A stretch of 64,000 bases of DNA from Halogeometricum sp. S1BR25-6. GTDB lineage: Archaea > Halobacteriota > Halobacteria > Halobacteriales > Haloferacaceae. The stretch lies in assembly GCF_031624495.1 (NCBI RefSeq), contig NZ_JAMQOP010000002.1:682001-746000 (forward strand), read 5' to 3'. A program made the translations under genes and the position numbers. The notes under the pieces are model-generated. The model worked only from the letters and a program-made list of their open reading frames with translations. It ran no database searches and was not told the DNA's origin. Shown here piece after piece: positions 32,714 through 40,627 of the stretch (the first letter of the stretch is position 1; every line of letters begins with the position of its first letter).

Positions 32714-33769
32714 TCAGCGCTCCAGTTCGTTCGGGTCGTGCCGGGTCAGGAACTCGCGCATCCCCTCTCGCTGCGCCCGTAGGTCCGGCGGCAGCGACTC
32801 GTAGGCGTGTTCGAACACGTCGTCGGGGTCGGGTTCCGGCAGGTCCTCCACCGCCTCGACGGCCTCGCGGAGTTCCTCGTCGGCCGCTTCGTACGTCGAC
32901 TCCACGAACTCGTCGTCTATCGCTCCCTCCCCGCGCAGGAACTCCTCGGTCCGTTCGAGGGGGTCGCGGACGCGCCACTCGGGGAGGTCCGGGTTGTCGT
33001 CGCGGTAGGCGCTCGGGTCGTCGGCCGTCGTGTGCGGCCCTCGCCGGTACGTGAGGCTCTCGACGAGGACGGGGCTGCCGTCGCGCGCGTCCGCCAGCGC
33101 CTCCGTGACCGTCTCGCGGACGGCGAACGGGTCGTTGCCGTCCACCTGCACGCCCTCGAAACCGTACGCCTCGGCCTTGACGGCGATGGAGTCGCTGGCG
33201 GTCTGGCGCTCCCGCGGCAGCGAGATGGCCCAGTCGTTGTTCTCACAGAAGAAGACGACGGGGGCGTCGAACACGCCCGCGAAGTTCAGCCCCTCGTGGA
33301 AGTCGCCCTCCGAGGTGGCGCCGTCGCCGAAGCAGACGAGTATCGCGTGCGACTGTTCGAGGTACGTCGCCGCCATCCCCGCGCCCGTCGCCAGCGGAAT
33401 CTGCGTGGCGATGGGGACGGCTTGCGGGAAGACGGGCACGTCGTGGCCCGAGGTGAACTCCGGGTGGCCGCGGCGGAAGGCGAACACGTCGCTCATCGGC
33501 ACGCCGCGGGCTATCTGGAGGGCGTTCGAGCGGTACGTCGGAAAGAGCACGTCGTCCTCGCGCATCGCGTGCGCGGCGCCCACCTGCGAGGCCTCCTGCC
33601 CGTGGAACGGCGGATAGCCGCTCATCCACCCGCGCCGCTGAAGCGCGAGCGCGCGTTCGTCGAAGCGCCGCGTCCGGACCATATCGCGGAACGCGGCGCG
33701 CGCGTCCCCCTCGTCGAGCCACGAGTCGGCGAGCGAACGCTCGCCGATGAGTCGATGCATGTCGGCCAT
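32714..33769 (-). CDS. Thiamine-pyrophosphate 2-oxoacid dehydrogenase E1 component, alpha subunit
   Basis: The 351-residue enzyme, counted from the ATG at 33769, has the TPP motif GDGATSEGDFHEG to FCENNDWAIS (the GDG-to-NN segment that binds the diphosphate and Mg), and YPPFHGQEASQVGAAHAM and YRRGPHTTADDPSAYR as the E1-alpha hallmarks. It would work with an E1-beta subunit, not found next to it. The N-terminus is shorter than that of many relatives, and another ATG lies at 33760. A perfect 10-bp palindrome (33726-33747) falls in its first codons. The substrate (pyruvate or branched-chain 2-oxoacid) is not certain. Confidence 0.85.
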   Translation of the reverse strand: MADMHRLIGERSLADSWLDEGDARAAFRDMVRTRRFDERALALQRRGWMSGYPPFHGQEASQVGAAHAMREDDVLFPTYRSNALQIARGVPMSDVFAFRRGHPEFTSGHDVPVFPQAVPIATQIPLATGAGMAATYLEQSHAILVCFGDGATSEGDFHEGLNFAGVFDAPVVFFCENNDWAISLPRERQTASDSIAVKAEAYGFEGVQVDGNDPFAVRETVTEALADARDGSPVLVESLTYRRGPHTTADDPSAYRDDNPDLPEWRVRDPLERTEEFLRGEGAIDDEFVESTYEAADEELREAVEAVEDLPEPDPDDVFEHAYESLPPDLRAQREGMREFLTRHDPNELER

Positions 33770-33863
33770 CTCGCCGGGGTCCGTGATAAACGCCCGCGAT
33801 TCGCGCCCCCGACCGGCCGCTCCGACCCGAGGGTGTAAAGTTCGCAGGCCCCCTACCTCGGGT

Positions 33864-34184
33864 ATGGTCTCGGTCCTCAACCTCGTGCTGTTCGGTGTGG
33901 TGCTGGCCGGCCACACCCTCCTCGCGGCGGTGATGACGCGGTTCTTCCGCATCCGACTGAACACGCAGTGGGGATACGTCGTCTACTCGTTGACGCTCAT
34001 CCCCGTCGCCCTGTTCGTCACGACGCTCGTGTTCACGGGCGTCCTCGGCATCGGGCCGAACCTGGGGAGTCCAGTGGCGGCGCTGGCCGTGATGGTCGGG
34101 ATGCCGCTGGCGCTCGGATTCACCGTCGACACGCTGTACGTCCCGCCGCCGGAGGAGTACGACCTGCCGGAGACGGGAAACTGA
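33864..34184 (+). CDS. Membrane protein with three predicted helices
   Basis: The 106-residue protein has hydrophobic segments at about residues 4-24, 38-58 and 68-88, and an acidic, Pro-rich tail (PPPEEYDLPETGN). The start ATG at 33864 follows the T-poor region; the upstream frame is antisense of the E1-alpha gene. No family recognised. It converges on thymidylate kinase with 3 bases between. Confidence 0.6.
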   Translation: MVSVLNLVLFGVVLAGHTLLAAVMTRFFRIRLNTQWGYVVYSLTLIPVALFVTTLVFTGVLGIGPNLGSPVAALAVMVGMPLALGFTVDTLYVPPPEEYDLPETGN

Positions 34185-34187
34185 GGG

Positions 34188-34799
34188 TTAGCCCCGACGC
34201 CCGTCGTCACCGTCCTCGCGGACGAGTCGCTCGACGCTCCGCTCGACCATCTCGACCACGTCTTCGGGAGACTGCGTCGCGTCGACGCGGACGAAGCGGT
34301 GCGGTTCGGCGTCGATGAGTCGCTCGTAGTTCTCTCGTACCCGCGCCAAGTAGGAGGCGCGCTCGAACTTGTTCGTCGCGCCGGCGCGGGCGGCGGCCGT
34401 CTCGGGGTCGACGTCGAGGTAGATTGTCGCGTCGGGGGGTCGGGAGAATGCCGCGTGGATGCCCCGGATGAACTCTAGCGGGCGGCGCAGGTCCGAGTCT
34501 TCGAGCGACGCCGCTTGGTACGCGAAGCGCGAGTCCGAGTACCGGTCGGAGATGACGAGGTCGTCCTCCGCGAGAGCGGGGCGAATCACCCGCGAGAGGT
34601 GGTCGGCGTGGTCCGCCGTGAAGAGGAACAGTTCCGCGAGGGAGTCGGCGTCCTCGTCGGCCATCGAGCGGTAGACGGCGTCGCCGTACCACGACTCGGT
34701 GGGCTCGCGGGTGAACACTGCGTCGGGGTAGACGTCCCGTAGCGCCTCCCAGACGGTGGTCTTCCCGCTCCCGTCCAACCCCTCCAGCGTGATGAGCAT
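34188..34799 (-). CDS. tmk: Thymidylate kinase (dTMP kinase)
   Basis: The 203-residue enzyme phosphorylates dTMP to dTDP. Motifs are the P-loop [11 protein letters not shown] (residues 5-15), the substrate arginine segment TREPTES (30-36), [13 protein letters not shown] (about 84-96, the DRY motif of the family) and a lid segment with EDSDLRRP. Length and order are typical. A TTTTAAT box lies 24-30 bases before the ATG, fitting a leaderless transcript. Confidence 0.94.
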   Translation of the reverse strand: MLITLEGLDGSGKTTVWEALRDVYPDAVFTREPTESWYGDAVYRSMADEDADSLAELFLFTADHADHLSRVIRPALAEDDLVISDRYSDSRFAYQAASLEDSDLRRPLEFIRGIHAAFSRPPDATIYLDVDPETAAARAGATNKFERASYLARVRENYERLIDAEPHRFVRVDATQSPEDVVEMVERSVERLVREDGDDGRRG

Positions 34800-34941
34800 G
34801 CTTCGGGGTGGACGGCGGGGCGATTAAAACCGCACGAGTCGCGGCGGCGGACTCGGTGGACGCGTCGAGTCGGCCGCGAAACCGAGGGACGACGGGGCCG
34901 ACGGGGGTACATTTACGTCGCTTCCGCGACAACTATAGGCG

Positions 34942-35838
34942 ATGAAAGTTCTCGTCGTCGGCGGCAGCGGCTTCATCGGGACGAACCTGTGTCGCGAACT
35001 CAAATCGCGGGGTCACGAGGTGACGGCCCTCTCGCGGAGTCCGAGCAGCGAGGACCTCCCGGCGGGTGTGAACAAGGCGATGGGGAACGTCACGGCGTAC
35101 GACTCCATCAAGGAGGCGTTCGAGGGGATGGACGCCGTCTACAACCTCGTCGCGCTCTCGCCGCTGTTCAAGCCCAGCGGGGGCAACGAGATGCACGACA
35201 AGATTCACCGCCAGGGGACGGAGAACGTCGTGCGCGCCGCCGAGAAGCACGAGGTGGACCACCTCGTCCACATGAGCGCGCTGGGCGCCGACCCGGACGG
35301 TCCGACCGCCTACATCCGGGCGAAGGGACGAGCCGAGGAGATCGTCACCGAGTCCGTCCTTGATTGGACCGTGTTCCGGCCCTCAGTGGTGTTCGGCGAC
35401 GGCGGCGAGTTCGTCTCGTTCACGAAGATGCTCGCGCCCCCGTACGTGAGCATGCTCCCCGGCGGCGGGAAGACGCGCTTCCAACCCATCTGGGTGGGGG
35501 ACCTCGTGCCGATGATGAGCGACGCCCTCGAGGACGAGAAGCACGTCGGGCAGGTGTACGAGGTCGGCGGTCCGGACAAGATGACGCTGGCCGAGATAGC
35601 GAAACTAATCCACGAGTCGGACGGCCGGTCGACGACGGTCGTCTCCGTCCCGATGGGACTGGCGAAGATAGGACTCACCGTCGCCGGGTCGGTCCCGGGG
35701 TTCCCCATGGGCGCCGACCAGTACCGCTCGCTCAAGTTCGACAACGTCACCGACGACAACGACATCGGCGCCTTCGACTACTCCACCGGCGAACTGACGA
35801 CGCTCAAAGCGTACCTCAACGACCGCCGCGAACGGTAG
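34942..35838 (+). CDS. NDUFA9-type NAD(P)-binding reductase-like protein
   Basis: The 298-residue SDR-fold protein has the loop VGGSGFIGTNLC (residues 6-17), then VYNLVALSP and VDHLVHMSALGADP, and FRPSVVFGDGGEF near 142. This arrangement is that of the complex I NDUFA9-like atypical SDR proteins. A tyrosine-lysine active site is not conserved (YIRAKGRAEE has Y at 113 and K at 117, so a Y-x3-K pair may remain). The reaction is unknown. A GACCGG-AAAA-CCGGTC stem follows the stop. Confidence 0.85.
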   Translation: MKVLVVGGSGFIGTNLCRELKSRGHEVTALSRSPSSEDLPAGVNKAMGNVTAYDSIKEAFEGMDAVYNLVALSPLFKPSGGNEMHDKIHRQGTENVVRAAEKHEVDHLVHMSALGADPDGPTAYIRAKGRAEEIVTESVLDWTVFRPSVVFGDGGEFVSFTKMLAPPYVSMLPGGGKTRFQPIWVGDLVPMMSDALEDEKHVGQVYEVGGPDKMTLAEIAKLIHESDGRSTTVVSVPMGLAKIGLTVAGSVPGFPMGADQYRSLKFDNVTDDNDIGAFDYSTGELTTLKAYLNDRRER

Positions 35839-35855
35839 CGTCGGTCGCCGCGCGC

Positions 35856-35871
35856 GACCGGAAAACCGGTC
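35856..35871 (+). terminator. Short stem-loop after the NDUFA9-type gene
   Basis: GACCGG (35856-35861) and CCGGTC (35866-35871) pair perfectly around AAAA, 18 bases after the stop. There is no T tract, so its role in termination is only possible. Confidence 0.3.
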
Positions 35872-36082
35872 CGTTGGGGGCGTTAACGACACCGAAATGT
35901 CGAGCTGGCGGCAGACGTGCTCGCCCGTTAAGCTAGCTTGTTTGGGAGAGATACCGTGTGTCGTAGCGGTCCTGTCCGTCGTTTCCGGAGTTATTGTAAC
36001 ATTTTCCAGACATTAATGCAGCGCAAGGTTTATGTTCGTGTTCGTATACCTGACAGTCAATGGTGAGGGGAACGAAGAAACG

Positions 36083-37264
36083 ATGAAGCTCGCAATGATC
36101 GGATTCGGGCAGGCCGGGGGAAAGATCGTCGACAAGTTCGTCGAGTACGACAAGCGGCACGGGTCCGGTATCGTCCGGGCGGCCGTCGCCGTCAACTCGG
36201 CGAAAGCCGACCTGATGGGTCTCGAACACATCCCGCAGGACCAGCGCGTACTGATCGGGCAGTCCCGCGTGAAGGGCCACGGCGTCGGCGCCGACAACGA
36301 ACTCGGCGCGGAAATCGCCGAGGAGGATATCGACGAGGTGCAGGGTGCCGTCGACAGCATCCCCGTCCACGAGGTGGACGCCTTCCTCGTCGTCTCCGGT
36401 CTCGGCGGCGGCACCGGAAGCGGCGGCGCGCCGGTGCTGGCGAAACACCTGAAGCGCATCTACACGGAACCCGTCTACGGAATCGGCGTCCTGCCGGGCG
36501 GGGACGAGGGCGGTATCTACACTCTCAACGCCGCGCGGTCGTTCCAGACGTTCGTCCGCGAGGTGGACAACCTGATGGTGTTCGACAACGACTCCTGGCG
36601 GAAGACCGGAGAGTCGGTTCAGGGCGGGTACGACGAGATCAACGAGGAGATAGTGACGCGCTTCGGCGTGCTCTTCGGAGCCGGCGAGGTCGAACAGGGG
36701 GGCGAGGTCGCAGAGAGCGTTGTCGACTCCTCGGAGATTATCAACACCCTCGCGGGCGGCGGCGTCTCCACGGTCGGGTACGCCTCCGAGACCGTCGAGG
36801 AGAAGAGTTCGGGCGGCGGCCTCCTCTCGCGCATCACGGGCGGGGGCGAGGACGAGCAGATAGACACCGCTCACACGACCAACCGCATCACGTCGCTGGT
36901 CCGCAAGGCCGCGCTCGGTCGCCTCACGCTCCCCTGCGAGATAGAGGGCACAGAGCGCGCGCTGTTAGTGATGGCCGGCCCGCCGGAGCACCTCAATCGG
37001 AAAGGCATAGAGCGCGGTCGGAAGTGGATCGAAGAGCAGACCGGCAGCATGGAGGTTCGCGGCGGGGACTACCCCATCCGCAACTCCGGCAAAGTCGCGT
37101 CGGTCATCCTGCTGTCGGGCGTCACGAACGTGCCCCGCATCAAGGAACTCCAGCAGGTCGCCATCGAGGCGCAGGAGAACATCGACGATATCAGACAGGA
37201 GAGCGATCAAAACTTGGAGAATTTAGTCAACGATGGCGAAGACGAGTTGGAGTCGCTGTTCTAA
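36083..37264 (+). CDS. cetZ1: CetZ tubulin-like cytoskeletal protein (CetZ1 type)
   Basis: The 393-residue GTPase of the FtsZ/tubulin superfamily controls cell shape in haloarchaea. The nucleotide loop begins MKLAMIGFGQAGGK; the tubulin signature GGGTGSG is at residues 108-114; the T7-loop region GGYDEINEEIVTRF follows near 186-199. The opening sequence and length are those of the CetZ1 group rather than of FtsZ. A variable acidic C-terminal tail ends LENLVNDGEDELESLF. The 244-base upstream region is AT-richer, with TTTATG at 36029. The gene overlaps the next by 32 bases. Confidence 0.94.
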   Translation: MKLAMIGFGQAGGKIVDKFVEYDKRHGSGIVRAAVAVNSAKADLMGLEHIPQDQRVLIGQSRVKGHGVGADNELGAEIAEEDIDEVQGAVDSIPVHEVDAFLVVSGLGGGTGSGGAPVLAKHLKRIYTEPVYGIGVLPGGDEGGIYTLNAARSFQTFVREVDNLMVFDNDSWRKTGESVQGGYDEINEEIVTRFGVLFGAGEVEQGGEVAESVVDSSEIINTLAGGGVSTVGYASETVEEKSSGGGLLSRITGGGEDEQIDTAHTTNRITSLVRKAALGRLTLPCEIEGTERALLVMAGPPEHLNRKGIERGRKWIEEQTGSMEVRGGDYPIRNSGKVASVILLSGVTNVPRIKELQQVAIEAQENIDDIRQESDQNLENLVNDGEDELESLF

Positions 37265-38021
37265 ACTCGTCCTCGCGGCGCTCGTCGTCCTCGTGACCGC
37301 GGCGGCCCCGGCGGCCGCCGTCTCGGTCGGCGGAGACGACGTGCCCGAGGAGGCGCAGGTGGACTCGAAAGTCACCGCGTCGGTAACGCTCGACGAACTG
37401 TACAAGAACCCGCAGTTGGAGTCGTGGACGCTCGCCGGGTCGACCGAGTTGGAGGACGTGACGTGGACCGTCACCTACTACGACCAGACCGGCGCGAAGG
37501 TCGGACAGGAGTCCTTCGACGGGCAGAACTTCAGCGGCGCGAGCGTCGTCGCCGACGACGGCACGAGCGAGGTCGAAGTGAGCGTCTCGGGCACCGCGCC
37601 CGAGGTGGAGTCGTACGTCTACGACCCCGCCCAGTCGTTCACCGTGCTGAGCCTCGAACAGACCCGCGCAGGCGGGTCGACGAACGATATCGACTCGTGG
37701 TCGGCGCACCACTTCACCGAGGAGAGCGGCGACGCGCGGGGCGCACTCGACGAGGCGCGGGCCGCCGTCGACGCGTCCGGGTCGGACGAAGCGCAGAGCA
37801 CGTTCGAGAAGGCCGTCTCGGCGTTCGAGAGCGGCAACAGCTTCGACCTCGCGACCGAACTGGCGTCCGACGCCGAGTCGCAGGCCCAGCAGGCCGAGCA
37901 GTCGAGTCAGACGAGACAGATGGCCATCTACGCCGGCGGCGGACTTCTCGCCCTCGGCGCCGTGGTCGGCGGTGTCTTCTACTGGCGCTCCCAGCAGACC
38001 GGCTACGACAAACTGGGCTGA
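37233..38021 (+). CDS. Exported, membrane-anchored protein encoded with cetZ1
   Basis: The 262-residue protein has an N-terminal signal segment (LVLAALVVLVTAAAPAAAVS, ending at about residue 31), a beta-rich extracellular domain (50-145, with VTASVTLDELYKNP, DVTWTVTYYDQTG and SEVEVSVSG), a helical stretch (160-220) and a C-terminal transmembrane helix (about 227-250) with a short basic-aromatic tail. The ATG lies inside the end of cetZ1 (32-base overlap in another frame), so translation is probably coupled. Same-place genes next to cetZ1 are known in Haloferax, with no assigned function. A link between the cytoskeleton and the envelope is an inference. Confidence 0.8.
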   Translation: MAKTSWSRCSKLVLAALVVLVTAAAPAAAVSVGGDDVPEEAQVDSKVTASVTLDELYKNPQLESWTLAGSTELEDVTWTVTYYDQTGAKVGQESFDGQNFSGASVVADDGTSEVEVSVSGTAPEVESYVYDPAQSFTVLSLEQTRAGGSTNDIDSWSAHHFTEESGDARGALDEARAAVDASGSDEAQSTFEKAVSAFESGNSFDLATELASDAESQAQQAEQSSQTRQMAIYAGGGLLALGAVVGGVFYWRSQQTGYDKLG

Positions 38022-38078
38022 CTCGCGACTCGCGAACGGACCGTTCTGTTCTTTATTCCGGACGACGCGGATGCATCT

Positions 38079-38717
38079 ATGCAGGTCGTCGTCCCGTACG
38101 CGGCGCGTGACCCGAAGAGCCGCCTCGCCGACGTTCTCGACGCCGACGAGCGGCGGGCGTTCGCCCGAGCGATGCGCGCGGACGTAGTCGACGCCGTCCG
38201 CGCCGCCGGCGGGACGCCGACCCTCCTGACGACCGCCCCGCCGGAGTCGAGCGAGGACCCCGCGCTCGACGGCGTCGCCGTCGCCGTCGACGACAGACCG
38301 CTCACGGACGCCGTCGACGACGCGCTTCCGGAGGGGCCGGGCGAGACGGTGGCCGTCGTCATGGCCGACCTCGCGCTGGCGACGCCCGAGTCGCTGACCA
38401 GACTGTTCGAGACGACCGGCGACGTGGCGATAGCGCCGGGTCGCGGCGGCGGGACGAACGCGCTGGTCGTCCGCCACCCCGACTTCCGGGTCGACTACCA
38501 CGGCGCGTCGTACCGCGACCACCGCCGAATCGCGGCCGACGCCAGCCTCTCGGTGGGCGTCGTCGACTCGATGCGACTGGCGACGGACGTCGACGAACCC
38601 GTCGACTTTGCGGAGGTCCTCCTCCACGGCGAGAGGCGGGCGCGCGACTGGCTTGCGGACGCCGGCTTCGAGGTGGTCGTCCGGGAGGGGCGCGTCGGCG
38701 TCCGCCGGTCGGAGTAG
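38079..38717 (+). CDS. cofC: 2-phospho-L-lactate guanylyltransferase
   Basis: The 212-residue enzyme activates 2-phospholactate with GTP in coenzyme F420 synthesis. It begins MQVVVPYAARDPKSRLADVL, the conserved nucleotide-binding start of CofC, then VVMADLALATPES near residue 91 and APGRGGGTNALVVRHPDFRVDYHG (split here by the residues between 115 and 145). The context is decisive: cofG follows 91 bases downstream, and cofH lies 2 kb on. Cytoplasmic. Confidence 0.92.
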   Translation: MQVVVPYAARDPKSRLADVLDADERRAFARAMRADVVDAVRAAGGTPTLLTTAPPESSEDPALDGVAVAVDDRPLTDAVDDALPEGPGETVAVVMADLALATPESLTRLFETTGDVAIAPGRGGGTNALVVRHPDFRVDYHGASYRDHRRIAADASLSVGVVDSMRLATDVDEPVDFAEVLLHGERRARDWLADAGFEVVVREGRVGVRRSE

Positions 38718-38779
38718 CGACGGAACCGGGCGACGGGCGCGACGACGCCGAGGCGGCGCGCCTGCCCGGAAGTGAACCC

Positions 38780-38787
38780 TTTTGTCC
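38780..38787 (+). promoter_or_regulatory. T-rich promoter box of cofG
   Basis: TTTTGTCC begins 29 bases before the GTG at 38809 and is the reason for choosing that start. Confidence 0.45.
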
Positions 38788-38808
38788 GTTCGCTGCGCAC
38801 GCGGAGTC

Positions 38809-39966
38809 GTGTTCCCCGCGGCCGAGACGTACGGCATCGAACTCGAACCCGACGACGCCGACGTCGAACGACTGCTCGCCGTGACGCCCGCGGACGCCTC
38901 CCCGGCGTCCGAACTCACGTTCTCGCGGAACGTCTTCCTCCCGCTGACGACGGCCTGTCGGTACACCTGCACCTACTGCACCTACTACGACGTGCCCGGC
39001 GAGGCGGCGCTCATGTCCCCCGAGGACGTGCGCGAGACGCTTCGACTCGGCGCCGACGCCGGATGCACGGAGGCGCTGTTCACGTTCGGCGACGAACCCG
39101 ACGAGCGCTACACGGCGGTTCACGACCAGTTGGCCGAGTGGGGGTACGAGGACATGCTCGACTACCTCCGCGACTGCTGCGAGATGGCGATGGAGGAGGG
39201 TCTGCTGGCGCACTCGAACCCCGGCGACCTCTCCGAGGAACAGTTCGAACGCCTCGCGCCCATCAACGCGAGCATGGGCGTCATGCTGGAGACGACGGCC
39301 GACGTGAAAGCCCACTCGGGCGGCCGGCGGAAGACGCCCGGCCAACGTCTTAACACCCTCCGCGCGGCGGGGAGAGTCGGCGTTCCGTTCACGACCGGCC
39401 TTTTAATTGGAATTGGCGAGACGTGGCGCGACCGCGCGGAGAGCCTCCTCGCGATACGTGAACTGCACGAGCGCTACGACCACGTCCAAGAGGTCATCGT
39501 CCAGAACGTCGTGCCGAACGAGCGCTCGGACTTCGAACGGCCCTCGCTGGAGACCATGCGCCGCGTCGTCGCCATGGCGCGGGTCGCCCTCCCGGAGGAG
39601 GTATCCGTGCAGGTTCCGCCGAACCTCTCGCCGACGCGCGACCTCTTGGACTGCGGCGTCGACGACCTGGGCGGCGTCTCTCCGGTCACCGACGACTACG
39701 TCAACCCGGACTACGCCTGGCCCGCGCTGGACGAACTCCGCGATATCGCCGACGGCGCCGACGTTCCGCTGTACGAGCGACTACCCGTCTACGAGCGGTA
39801 CCTCCCGGAACGCCACCGTCGTCCCGGCTTCGACGGCGTCGAGACGGACCGCTCGTGGCTCTCCGACCGGGTCGCGCGCGCGATGGACGCCGACGACGTG
39901 CACGGCGAACGCTACCGCGGCGTCGCCCGCCGGGACGGACCGCTGGCGGTCGGGTCGGCCGACTGA
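38809..39966 (+). CDS. cofG: 7,8-didemethyl-8-hydroxy-5-deazariboflavin synthase, CofG subunit
   Basis: The 385-residue radical SAM enzyme is one half of FO synthase. The [4Fe-4S]-binding motif CRYTCTYC (C-x3-C-x2-C) lies about residues 51-58, followed by FTFGDEPDERY and HSNPGDL. GVMLETTADVK and GIGETWRDR continue the barrel. It starts at a GTG at 38809, 29 bases after a TTTTGTCC box; the frame is open further, but that part has no similarity to the family. CofG with CofH makes the deazaflavin chromophore of F420. Confidence 0.93.
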   Translation: MFPAAETYGIELEPDDADVERLLAVTPADASPASELTFSRNVFLPLTTACRYTCTYCTYYDVPGEAALMSPEDVRETLRLGADAGCTEALFTFGDEPDERYTAVHDQLAEWGYEDMLDYLRDCCEMAMEEGLLAHSNPGDLSEEQFERLAPINASMGVMLETTADVKAHSGGRRKTPGQRLNTLRAAGRVGVPFTTGLLIGIGETWRDRAESLLAIRELHERYDHVQEVIVQNVVPNERSDFERPSLETMRRVVAMARVALPEEVSVQVPPNLSPTRDLLDCGVDDLGGVSPVTDDYVNPDYAWPALDELRDIADGADVPLYERLPVYERYLPERHRRPGFDGVETDRSWLSDRVARAMDADDVHGERYRGVARRDGPLAVGSAD

Positions 39967-40005
39967 GCCGAAGGCGTAACCGTTCAGTGACCGCTCAGTG
40001 ACCGC

Positions 40006-40557
40006 TCAGATGCCGAGAATGTCGGGGACGCGTCGACGGAAGAGCGTGTACGCCGCAGCGACGAGGAGTCCCGCCCCGACGACGATGCGGACGGGACCGT
40101 CGAAGAGGTACGCGACCGGTAGCGAGAAGACGAGCGTGAGCAGGAAATCCTCCGGCGCGCCGTCGTACCGGACGACGTGACGGGGTTCTAACCAGCGTTT
40201 CGCCGGGTGGAGATACACCGCGCGGAGGGACGTACGCTCCCACGGCCGGAGTTCGTCACTGGCGCCGAACCAGTCGGAGGCGGCGTGCAGGCCCGCACCG
40301 AGGAGGAACGTCGCCGCGGCGACGGTCAGGGGGGAGGGTGCGAAAGCGGCGACGACGGCGGCTCCCAGTCCCGCGAGCGAGGCGTAGACGGGGAAGTGCA
40401 GCGTCTTGCGGTGCGTCCCGACGAACAGGTCGATGTCGGGCGCGATGCCGCCGAGAAGCGCCCCGGCGAGGGCCGGCAGGGCGAACTGCGGCGCGAGGAG
40501 GGACGCGGGCGCGCCGAAGAAGAGGAGCGCGGCGGCCGCGTGAGTCGTCACCATCAT
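40006..40557 (-). CDS. Membrane-bound metal-dependent hydrolase-like protein (YdjM type)
   Basis: The 183-residue protein begins TTHAAAALLFFGAP with a His in the first helix and has APDIDLFVGTHRKTLHF, where His and Asp residues form a likely metal site, as in the YdjM/LexA-regulated membrane hydrolase family. There are four or five hydrophobic helices. The C-terminus (EDFLLTLVFSLPVAYLFDG) is membrane-embedded. The reaction is unknown. It stands on the opposite strand between cofG and cofH. Confidence 0.8.
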   Translation of the reverse strand: MMVTTHAAAALLFFGAPASLLAPQFALPALAGALLGGIAPDIDLFVGTHRKTLHFPVYASLAGLGAAVVAAFAPSPLTVAAATFLLGAGLHAASDWFGASDELRPWERTSLRAVYLHPAKRWLEPRHVVRYDGAPEDFLLTLVFSLPVAYLFDGPVRIVVGAGLLVAAAYTLFRRRVPDILGI

Positions 40558-40627
40558 GGGGAGAGAGGAGGGGCGGCGCGTACTTCAGACTGCGCCCGCC
40601 GGCGCCGCTCGCCGGTGTGCGAGCGAG

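Noticed and set aside
33726-33747. Perfect 22-base palindrome at the start of the E1-alpha gene as a regulatory site
   Set aside because: It lies inside coding sequence (IGERSLAD region) and may just follow from codon choice; kept only as a note in the gene entry.
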